Shown piece after piece: positions 45,365 through 57,300 of a stretch of DNA of 64,000 bases. The DNA is from Nereocystis luetkeana (Eukaryota > Sar > Phaeophyceae > Laminariales > Laminariaceae): contig JARUPZ010000005.1 of assembly GCA_031213475.1 (NCBI GenBank), positions 13,305,336 to 13,369,335 of the forward strand, given 5' to 3'. The first letter of the stretch is position 1, and every line of letters starts with the position of its first letter. Below the pieces are notes generated by a model, which saw only the letters and a list, made by a program, of their open reading frames with translations, made no database searches and was not told where the DNA came from. Both the position numbers and the translations under genes were made by a program.

Positions 45365-48300
45365 GGAGGAGGAGGAGGAGGAGGAGGGCGGGATGGGAGA
45401 AGAGGAGGAGGAAGAAGAGGGCGGGATTAGAGAAGAGGAGAAGGAGGAGGAGGAGGGGGAGGAGGATGGCAGTGACGAAGGCGATATCATAGGCGAGACA
45501 CATAATGTGTCACGGGCAGGACACCATTTGTCTTCGTTGTCCGGTGATGTTTCGTCATCGGAGGGACATTTGTCGTTCAAAGAGCAATCTTCGGGAGGGG
45601 AGGAAGAGGAGGGGCAGGAGGAGGAGAAGGAGGAGGGAAAGGGGGGGGATAGTGTCTCGTCGGGCACCGACGGACAGCCTGACGTAGCAAACGAAGGTGC
45701 CGTCGAAGGTCCTTCGTTCATTTACCAAAGGCGAAAGTTTGAAATGAAGGCTGCTGGTGCTACTACTGTTGCTGCTGCAGGCGGTCCCGAAGAGGGACAC
45801 GGCAGCGATGAGGAGGAGGTGCAAGAGACATTCGGATTGGTCGAGCTGCCTGTGGGATGGCCACTCGGACGGTAGGCAATGCGGCGGCTGCTGCTGCTTG
45901 GTTGACCCTCGGGGTATATTGTCCGCTACGTCGTGCTCACGCCTGTAGTCTTCACCTGACAACGCACGAGTCCTTTTCCTTTGGCAAGGCGTGACAGGAT
46001 TCATATTGACGTACTTCCTGCATTAGTACCGAGTGTTGTGATGATGGCAAATTGTTGTTTACGTTCAGATTACCAGGAAACATATGATCTGTGCCCCACC
46101 TGTGAGCCCTATGCTTGCTTTTTGCCGTCACGTTTTTTTATGGGAGGGGGTTTCCGTCATGGACTGATGAAGGAATGACGCTGACGCGAGTTCATGCTTT
46201 CCCGCCGCAGGTACCTTGAGGCCGAGGGCCTTACTTTGGAAGGCGTTTCGGAGAAGCTAAGATTGTTCGGGGAAAATTCCGTGGACGTCAAGCCGCCCAC
46301 CTTCTGGCATCACCTGGGAGAGAGGCTCACCAATCCTTTCGTCGTTTTCAGCCTTTTCAATCAGGCACGTCTCGCGTACCGTTCTGGGAATTTTCTTCGG
46401 AGCGTAGCAGATAAAAACGGGAGTTGGTTGCGGTTGAAGGCGGAATGGGATTTGTTTCACCAGTCGAGTTACGGTGCAAGATGTGTGCCCTGCTTTTAGC
46501 GCTGCACAAGGAGGTACACATTTTTTGTATGAGCTCGTTCCCACAGTAAGAGAAGGATATTTTATTTGCAAGGGACAGGTGATACTGCTTGCATCACGCC
46601 TCACCTTCGGACACCATCTGCCCCCCCCCCGGCCAATAACTGTTTTCGCTTCCACAAATTACTCGAACAACGCCCTGCGGATGCAATCAAAGACGTTCAG
46701 CATCTACCAGGAAACAAACGGAAAGTATTGCGTATAGAACCGGGTGCCTGGTGGGCCTCCGGCGGCCGTGCGAGGCATACTATAAGTTCCAAACTCTGGG
46801 TACAGGGGCTCCTACTCGGGGTCTGAGTGCCAAATGGGAAGGGCACACTGCGGGGTCAATCTTCCATTTGGGAACAGGGCGCCTGGTGGAGCATGCGTAA
46901 ACCCGTCGCGCTTTCGGACGCTCGCTCCCTTGCTCGATGCAGGTCCTGTGGATGCTGGAGTTGTACTGGCTGAAGGCGGTGATCGCTATTTTCGAGGTCG
47001 TGGCCTTCGAGGCAGCCTTCGTGGCCGACGCCGAAAGGAGAAGGAGAGAACTCGACATCCGCAACGCCAAAGGCCCCAAGAAAAGGTGGGACCGCCGTGT
47101 TTATTGTGTAAGCCTTGGTCCCGTGGCGCGGTTCCGTGCGCCAACGTTTTGCTTTGTCATGTTCTCATGGCATGTGCTGCACGCACCTCAAGTATTTGGT
47201 TTTGAGCTGGCGCGTCGGTCACAGGTTGTTGGCTGTGCCCCGGTACATCGCGAAAACCCAACCTATTTTCGGCCGCGGCTACTCTCGTATCGTGCTAAAA
47301 ACTCAAAAAGTCGGGGGGGGCGGGGGGGGGGGTATGTCATCGCGCTATTAGTAGTATTATTTTTGGCAGCATCAAATGTATCCCACGTAGGCAGCACTGT
47401 CCAGCATGGTCTAGCACTCTAGTGTACCACTCGATGGCAAACGCGCAAACGCGCCAAAACCGAACGGGTTCGCCCGGTTTGTGGACAAGCGTACGAATTC
47501 CAGGAGCCAATAAAAACAAATAAGGTGCCGTGCGTTTTCTAGTCACGCATGCGTGGCACACATATGTCGGACATATCGCGCGTTTTCTAGTCCCGCAATT
47601 GTGGAACGTACCTTGTACGTAGGAGTATCATGTATCACTCTTGGTCGGGATCATAAGGACGGTTTCGGCATTAACATGAGTACCAAGCGGTCCTTATATT
47701 CAGCCCTAGCGTAGCTCAGTAGTATGATTTTATCGAATCGGCAATACGGGTAGGAGCTATGAAGCTGTCGGATCAGGCACGCCACCCCTTGGTACGTCTA
47801 ACCTCGACGCTTGTGTGGTACAGCTGAAAGACGCAACTGACTCTCCCCTTGCCCCGATTATGTGCTACTCCTCGCGCACCACCTCCAACTCAGGATAAGG
47901 GCCTGGCGAGCGGGGACCTGGGTCGCCATCCCGGTAGAAGAAATGCTCCCCGGAGACCTTGTTTCTGTGCGGGCAGGCGCTGCCACTCGGCCGACGCCAA
48001 GCGCCGACACTGACGTAAAAACCGACAAGAAGAAGTTGAAGGAGGAGAGGGAGCTGGAGGAGGAGATGGCGTTCACCGTCGGGGAACTTCCCGCGGACGT
48101 GCTCCTATTGAAGGGCACCGCTGTTGTGAACGAGGCCAGCCTCACAGGGGAGAGCGTGCCTCAAATCAAGACGTCTTTGACCTCGGAGCCGATAGACTTC
48201 GAAGACGACCTGGACATGACGGGGGTGCGTTCGTGAGATATGGGCAATGACTGCTAGTGGCAATCAATCGCATGGAGGCGCAACGAGCGTACCCAAGGAG

Positions 48301-51300
48301 CGGTCGAATGTGTGAATCACCTCGCCTTGCTCTGTCCGTAGATCACCGAGATGGCGGGAGTGGCGGGTGATGTTTTGTTTTGCGTCAATCGCATTTGGTT
48401 TAGCCCTGTGGCGTTTACACGGAGTCTTCCTCACGTCGCTGATAGAGCGAAACGTTCCCGGTTCTCGTGCGGAATCAATGCGCGCCTATAGCTCCCCAGC
48501 CACGTTTGTCGCGCCCTTTTCTCTTTCTTTCTTTCTTGCTGCTTCTGTTGCTGCTGCTGTTGCTGCTGGGACGACAGCACTCCCATGTTTGCCTCTTCGT
48601 CTTGCGGCTGTTGCGGACAAAATGCGCCTGGTTTCGTAACTATAAATTGTTCGACAGAGACGGAGATCATCCGCGCGTACAATATTTCCTTCTTGCGCGC
48701 TCTCTATTCACGTTTACCGCTGCTGCCTGATGCAGACACACTCCGGCCACGTGCTGCTGAGCGGCACCACCCTGCTCGACCAGACAGACGGTGGCCATGG
48801 CGAACCGCAACGGTCGACCGGGTCGAGCTCCACCGCAGTGGGGGCGTCTTCTTTGCCTGGTGAGATGGTGCATGCTGGTGTGTCGGCCAACCGTGGGGTT
48901 GTTGTTTGGAATGACACCCAAATAAACGAATGATTAGGTCTTGTAGTACGCTAAGTGACCACCAGACGCTGGAAGATCCTGGTATGAATGTACGCATGAA
49001 TGTTGAAAGAACTTGATGACCACCAGACGGTGGCAGACCGACGCGAATTTAGGAGGGGAGAAAAGGTCGAAGTCTTCTCGCAATGAAAGTGGGGGGGGGG
49101 GGGGGTGGGCTGTACTGGATAGGAGAGATGTACTCGATCTCATGCATGGCCATAGTCGTATGACCATAGACCCTCGCATCCCTACAACGCCGGGACGGAG
49201 TATGTCGGATTTTCACGGACCAGGCAGACGTTGCTTGCACCAAGCGATGGGGGGGGAGGGGGAGCCTGCTTGGGGGGGGGGAGAGGAGCCTGCCATGTGA
49301 CCCTCGGTTTCGACCATTAATATTGATATAAGTGAGATAGAAGAACAGGGCGAAGAAGGCAAAGGGGATGACATAAAGGTAAGGCAAAGGTTCCAAGGCT
49401 GTTATTGGCGACCCCCTATGTCACAAGACGAAAGCTGTTCGGATAGGAGGGGGGGGGGGGGGGGGAGTTGGTACCGGCTGCGATGCACCCCGGACACGTC
49501 AGTGGGCGCGCATGATATCTGCCTGATTCAGAGCTCGGTACGACGCGACGGCACGCGACCATTCACGCGGATGCCGACTGCGGTAGATCTTCAATGGAAT
49601 TCGAGCGTAAAATGATGCACTGGTCGGCAGCAAAATCTACCTACATACCGACCACCAGCCCCAAATACCATCCCAAACTAACCCCACCATGCCAACAAGA
49701 ATTAACCTCACCACATCAACGACCACCGCTGACAAACCCGTCACTCCCAACGTGTTGTCCCTCCACAACGTACCCCTCCAGACTGTTTCACACGCCGGCC
49801 AGTTGACCTAGAGTATCTCCATTTAACGGCTTAGATATTTCAGGGAAGATGTAGTTCTGATCCGTGCCATCTGGCTGTAGTGCACGTTGCCGATCTGTAG
49901 ATCTTCATTGTCTGTACGATCTGTTTGCTCTGTATGATCTAGTTCATGTTCCCCGGTGAGAGCCGTATAATCTACATGTTTCCTGGGTTGGATCTGAACT
50001 ATGGAGGTCCTGCACATCAACTCATAACCGCAAGTTAGGGTTTAGATTATCTAAATGATCTATTTGCAGACGATTTATATGTAGATGATCTATCTGTAGA
50101 TGATTCATCTGTCCGACGTGGGAAATGTTTTTTTGTCCCCGACGGATTTTTGTTTGGAAGGTTCGACCCCTGATGGAGGTGCGCTGTGCTACGTGCTGAG
50201 GACGGGGGCGTACTCATTTCAGGGAGACCTTCGGAGGATGATCGATTTCGGCAGCCACGGCATTCGAGAGGAGTCCAAAGATGCAGGTGTGTTCTTCCCA
50301 CTAGATGCAGCAGTGCTATTGGGGGGTGCTTACGTACGTGCGTAGGTACGCATTATCATCACCTATTAATTCACCTATGTCATACTGTTTGTGAGGCATG
50401 CTACGGTAGGGCTAGCACCTAGTAATGTTACCAGCAGGCTTTCTCCCCTCCGGGAATCCTCTTCGTGCATCCCCGGTTCTAGATCGGGGTTACTGATACG
50501 TGCTACTGCACGGTAGGAGTAGCTTATAATATTCCTTCTGAGGCTCCTGACATGATTATAGTGTAGGAACCCTAGAATTCACGCAACAAGCAACTTTTGA
50601 GAAGTATTGTAAGTTCAGCCCGGTACACAGCTATAGAGGTGTCTAACGAATAGCATTGTGAACTTATTACCTTGAATAACATCGGGTCCAAAGGTCTTGG
50701 GTATTTTGAGAGTTGAAGAGCTCCGGCAGCGACAAGTGTCTGAGAAATACTATAGTACTGTATAGTCAAGTGCAAGCCCTGCCGTAGCGCGGGTGTGTAG
50801 TAGGAGTCGGCGTTTGTTTCGTACAGGGGTGTTTGTTTTTGCCGTACATAACGTACATACCTGGTAGGCGTTACTAGAAGAGCGTCGACAAAAAAGGCAT
50901 TACTAAAATATGGAGCAACTGCAAGATTTTCGTTTATGGAAGAGCAGCTCGGGGCTCGCGTTCGGGAATGCATACGCTACAGAGATACTTGGTTGTGTCT
51001 GTCATTTTTTGCTTATTTTCCCGTGCTGTTTATACCAAGCCCTTTGGGCGTTGGCAACGATCGCCCTACCCTGATGTGCGCTCTTGTGGTCTCCTTTCCG
51101 TCTTCCTCCAAATTACCAAGAACACATGCATTTTTCAACGTGTCTATCCACATAGCTTGGGTCTCACTAGCTCGCCCCGGTCCCGCTCGTACCGTCCCTG
51201 GACTATGTTTTTTTACGTCATCCGCGCCCAAAACCGTCATGAGCGTGGATACTGCCTCGTCGTTAACAAACGATCTGGTATCCCTGAGCTTGCCTCTCTC

Positions 51301-54300
51301 ATGTTTCGTGTCTATCTAGCGGTGGGAATCTTGGGCCTCGTGGAACGTCCTTGACCCGCCCCTGTGCTGCCGTCAATACCGTTCTCGCGTGGGTGCAATG
51401 CTGTCGGTGGCAGCATATCTGCTCCTGTTCCTGCTGTCCTTCGCGGCGCTGTCCTCCTTCCACGTCGTGAGGGAGGGGCTCAAGTCCAAGCAGGTCTCCA
51501 GCTTTAGGCTGCTCGTGCAGGTGGGTGACGCAGGATACATCATCCGCCCCGAAATGGCGTCAGCATGAAGTGGGGATCCGTGTGTCTGTGTCAAACCATA
51601 AGCCGTTTAAGACAGTACTACTGTACTCTCATTGTCGGGGCAAAAACACTTGAAATTATAGTCGTATTAGGTTTCTAGGTTAACCCTGCCTTGTCGAGGC
51701 ATCCCAAGTGGTACCGGATGATTGCGCGCAGCAGCTGTCACGTCAATCCTTTGCACGGCTCGTGCTTTTTCGTTCGTGCGTTGCTTGTCGTTAACGTGTT
51801 GCTCCTCCACAGTGCGTTCGCATCCTCTCGGCCGTGGTTCCCAACGACCTGTCCTTCGAGCTGAACCAGTGTCTGAGAAGCGGGGTGCTGTCTCTGCAGA
51901 AGGGCCACGCGTTGGCATGCACGGAACCGTTTCGAATACCACTCGCGGGGAATGTGAGCAAGGGAGATGTAGGGGCAGAGGGGGGGGGAGAGACCGAGAG
52001 AAGGAGCAGACATGTTGGGAGGTAAAAAGAGGGGGTGACGTAGACAGGGGAGCAGAGAGATAAAACAGGGGCATATACTAAATACCCAGAGAGAAAGAAA
52101 GAAAGAGAAGGAGAGACAGCGAGGGAGCAAGGCCGACAAAGAGAGACAAAGAGAGCTAAAGAGAGAGTTAAAGAGAGGCAGAGACAGGGACAGAGATATA
52201 GAAATACCGACAGAGACAGAGCACAACCTTGTGCATTGAGTGCACCTGTTGTGGTGCTATAGAGAGTTTTCTTTTAGGACTAAACAGCGACGTTGGAGAG
52301 CAGTGACACGATCTATTAATAAGAACTCCTTGTAAATTCCTCGAACGAACGCATCGCCCGCCTTTCGATGCGTGAGCACCACACCTACCTACTTCGTGTG
52401 TATACGTGGAATCAGTATCGAGCGTCCTGGCCGTCATTTTACCTCGACTTATGAACGTTGTTGCGGGCAGCCTCTCGCGTTCTACATGTTCGGGCTGAGG
52501 TCTTGTCTTTTCGGTGCGGCATGGTTTAGCGCGACCCTTCGTGGCACTGGGTGACCCCGTTTGATGCAGCCCTCTGCGCGGATCTCCACCTGTCATGATG
52601 AAGGATGGCCAATAGCAATAGCGTTGACTTTAGCTCTATGATGTCGTTTGTTCTATGTGCGCCATACTATGCACCACAAGGAGACCTCCATCGGGCGACC
52701 GTGGGGTGGAACAGGTGCTATTGTACATGTAAATATGCGTTGTGTGTAGCTCTACAGAGAGGGCTGGATCTGGTCGACAGAGAGGGCAGGAACGATCGCT
52801 AAGTTGGCCGAAGAAACCGTAGCTTGTCTTGATGCTTAGTATTCGAAAAGATCCATTACCACACCTCTGTAGGTCAGAGCAAAAACAAATAAATCAGGGC
52901 TGTTCACGAGTGGGCCCAACCTCACGGGTCAGGGTGTGGAATTTGAACCTCCTGACCCGACCCGACCCGACCCGACTCGATCCGTCCCGTGATGTTTGGA
53001 AACATGTATTGTCCCGATCCGCGGGTCGGGTAATTACCCGCAAAGAGCCCTGAGAAAAATAGTACAAGGTACAACCTTTCGGTGACAGTAAAACGTAGAC
53101 CCGAACGCTTCCTTGTTCTTGTCCGTCCGTTAAAAAGGCGAACGTACCCGCTAGAAAGAACGCATATAGTTCTCCGACTTTTTGCGCCGCCGACGGTTTC
53201 ACCTGCTCTTGTGTCGGTTCAGGTGGACGTGTGCCTGTTCGACAAGACTGGAACGATCACCTCCGACAGGCTTATCGCAGAGACCCTCGTCACACCTCAG
53301 CCCCTACACCTCAATGACCCTCCCGTGACGGTCAAACTTGGCCGTACCACTCGAGGCGGCGGGAGTGGTGCCGCTTCAGGGAGCGCTGGTGAAACCGTCG
53401 AGGGGGCGAGTATGGAATTGGCTGCCAAGGTCGGTGAAAAGCAAGCGCTTCGTACCCTGTAAATTGTACCAGGTAGTTGCTTTGACAGGCACGTTTTGGA
53501 GCCCAACCATTCGACTGTCGGACAGATCAGCTTGCCTGCATTTTTCGGGGCAGATCCATGAGTTCCTGATTTATATGATCTGCAAGATCTTCATCATGTT
53601 TTCTGGGTGGCATCTGTGTGACACGGCTCTCACGCACGTGTCTCCTGGGTGGGATCTGTATGACACAGCTCTTGAGCACGTGTTTTCGGGGTGGGATCTG
53701 TATATCACAACTCTTGCATGGCATCTTGTAACGGAAAAATTAGGATCCAGATGATCTGCAGGGGGTCTGCGGAATATCTATCTGATCTGTCCGATGTGTG
53801 CAACACACGGGAGACCGCGGCTTCTGACCCGCTTTACTCCGTGAACTCCGTGATACGATATATACATAAGGTGGTGGTCGGAGGTTGCCATTCTCTCATG
53901 AACCTGGACGGAGTGCTTCATGGAGATCCGTTGGAGGCGTCTGCCCTAGAGGGCATACGGTGGCACTGGAACGCCACTTCCCACACCGCTCGTCCCCTCC
54001 ACTCCAGCAGCGATGGCTTGCGTGAGACCCCTATCTCGAACCACGACAAAGCTGATTCACCACCACCTGCCTCTTCTAGCCCATCGAAGAGTCATCCCAA
54101 AGCCCTCAGCAACAAGACTGTCGAGGCATCCGAGGCAGCGGAAAAGTCCGAGGAAGCTCACGGGGAAGAAGCTGCGGTAGAAGGCCTGATAGACGAAGAT
54201 GGAGTAGATGGAGCCATCAAGGGGGTCGCAGGAGGCGTAGAAGATGCGACTGGAGTGGCTGTCGCGGTTTGGCGTCGGTATGCGTTCAGCTCACAGCTCC

Positions 54301-57300
54301 AGCGAATGAGTGTGGTGGCGGAGGTCTCCGGTACCGGGCTCACTGCCGACTTAGATGCACCCGAGGTACGGCAGGGGTCGAATCGAAAATGCAGCCACCC
54401 GGAGTCATGCGTAGCACTTTGTTCGCTCTGTTCTTACCCCCCCCCTTTGATTCTGCTGCGTAGCCTTCTGATCGTGTAACTATCCGTCGTATACCGTAGT
54501 TTTCTGTTGTTGCTGTAGCAAAGAGGGTACCGCCTTCTCTGTTTGTTCTGTTCTTACCTCGACCCCTTTATGTATGTTGGGTAGCCTTCCATTAATGTAA
54601 AACACCCTTTGTATACCGTAGCCCTCTGCTGTTTCTCTTGAGGGGAAGGCGCCACCTGCAGCATGCACGAAACGTATTTGCCACTCTCAGATTGTGTTAA
54701 ACTGTCGCCGAGAACACGACACGCCTCATAAGCGCTTTACCAGAGCGTACTGTCGTGGACAAAAAGGGTTACTAATAGCTGTGCCCCAAAACTGATTCGA
54801 TGCTCCGATTGCCGGGGACTTTGTTCATTTTTTTTCTGCCGCGAGCACGGGTGCAGCAGAAGGAGTTTCGTTGGCACAATTTACGTACGAGCTCACCCAC
54901 CTTGTTGACTTTTTATACCTGATTCCGAATATGGGGTATAGATGAGGCAGTGATGCTCGCTTCGTTACTGTGATAACCTAGGCTTAGACAGCCGCAATTC
55001 CGGTCGCGGATCGAAAATTGGCTCTGATGTTCGTAGCCTCGAAACCATGGTTTCCTGCCGGGATCCAAGTGTTAACAGGCATACCGACTGCCCCGACTTT
55101 AGGGTGAAGTCGACCACCTTCCTCTGGCGGTTGTACCGCTAATGGTGATGCTTGTGTGAACGGCAACGCTGAAACAGGCGTGGGTGCTGTGCAAGGGCAG
55201 CCCCGAAGCTATTCTGCCCCTCCTGGACAAGAGCAGTCTACCGACGTGGTACGAGGCAGAGTACGCCCGTCTCGCTACGGCTGGGAGGAGGGTTGTTGCC
55301 CTCGCGCATCGATCGCTGGGGGCATCGGAAGCGAAAGGCAAGTAGGGACACGAAGGAGAAGGCGGCGTCGCGGTACGAGCGGGTTTGATGAGAGTGTGTT
55401 CCGAATTTCAACGTTTACGCTGGAGGAAACGAAATGAATGACTGTACACCCCCCACTAAAAACAACTAGCAACAGTGTGAGCAAGACTTGAAACCCTATT
55501 GTAACATTATCCTTGAATAAGCTTGAGCTTAGACTACTATTATATAGAGTTTAGTGTGGCGTTCGCCGCTCAGCTAATTTCTTGATCAATATGTATTCCT
55601 TAGCTTCCCCCCAACAATGAGTATGGCGTTTTGGTTGGCTTGTTTCTTGTACTGCTGTAGACCTGGTACCTGGTACGCATGATTTCTCTCTTCGCCTTGG
55701 ACCGAAGACACTGTCGTCTGGTTATTAATAGCAGCATGGACTGCTTGAACAAACCCGTTCGCGGAGGGGGGGGGTTGCACAAAACGTATGTGCCGTATGA
55801 ACAGGCAGCTTACCGCCGCAACGCTTTGTCTCTTAAGCAGGGGTAAAGGAGGACGCGATGCTGTTGTCGAGGTCGGAGGCAGAAAAGGAGGGGTCTCTCA
55901 CCTTCGATGGCTTCTTGTCGTTCCACTGCAAGACGCGGTCCGACAGTCGCAAAGTGGTAGGTTTGCTTCTTCATTTTTGCAGTAGCAGCAGCAGCTGGAG
56001 TGGTGCCCCGCGGTATACATAAGGCTGGCGCTGTGCTGCTACTCTCGGTCACGGCAACGTGGGTGCTCTCTCCCTGTACTGTACCGTACAATGCAGACAC
56101 GCTTCACTACGTCTGTTGTGGCTCACAGTATGATATCACTCAACTATGTTCGTTTTTGCGTTGTGCCTACACCCTATGTTCCTTCGCCGGGGCTATATTC
56201 TGGGCGGGGTTCGTCTCGGGTGTGTTTAGAACCGACCGCACAGGCCTGTCTCCGTGGGAGGGCAATATCGTCGCTCTTGCTCGTGCCTCAGCGCTAGTTT
56301 CATCACCAACAACCCGTTCATTTCCCCACGGCGCCTGTCTCTCTGAGTAGGTTGTCAGTACCGTTGCTCTCGTTACTGTCTGCCTCATCGCTGCCTATTA
56401 CACATTTTTTCTACTGAACAAGTATCCTACACCAATTCCAAGCATTTCGTAATTTTTCTACTGAAAAAAGCACCATACAGCAGTATTTCCAAGTATTTCC
56501 TCCTCGATACAAGTGGGTGCGGTTCTAACCGGGTTTACACTACGTGGACGACCCGTTTTGTTTTTCCCTTCGGCAGATCCGAGACCTCCGAGAGGTCGCC
56601 GACTGCTCGGTAACCATCGTTACGGGAGACTCCGTCCTCACGGCCTGTCATGTCGCGCGCGAAGTCGGCCTGATCGACGAGATCGACGATGCGGGTGTGG
56701 CACTCAGCAGCCTCGGCAAGGGAAAAAACAAGGGCAGTGTTGGCAAGAGCAAGAAATCAAGGGCGTCGAAGAGCACAATAAAGGCGATAACCAAGAGTGC
56801 GCCCGCGAGCGAGGCCAGCGGACAGGGCAGGAAGACCGCTCTGCTGCTTACGGCGACTGAGTCTGAGGCAAGTGTTCATGTACTTCCTGACTGTCTGTTG
56901 CCTGTACATTGTACATGCTCGGCAACTGCACCGCCGAATCCAAGCAGTGGTAGGTAAGCTCCAGCTACCGCTGTTTTGAGCGACCACCGCCGCCCTTTTC
57001 GTTATAGATGCTTCCGTTTTTATGGTACTCTATGGTTGTGTTTCCTTCATGTATGAGGTGCAGTATTAACTGTTCAGCCTGTTTTGCTAGATAGGCAGTA
57101 CCTTCAACTGTTTGTCTTCTCCCCCTTCACGCTTAGATTGAAGCAGCGAAGCAGTGAAGCAGTGAAGCAGCGCCAAGTAAAACGCTCGCGCCTACTGCCT
57201 ACCGGTAGCACACACGTTAGAGATACCCCCCATTCTCCCGTTGTTCCGCCACCCGATGATATGGAAGTCACTTTCTCATCTGTTTATACACCACCCACGC

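Noticed and set aside
45167-45721. Minus-strand serine-rich ORF of 184 codons
   Set aside because: It is the antisense of the GAG repeat in ATPase exon 3, which is coding on the plus strand with conserved flanks.
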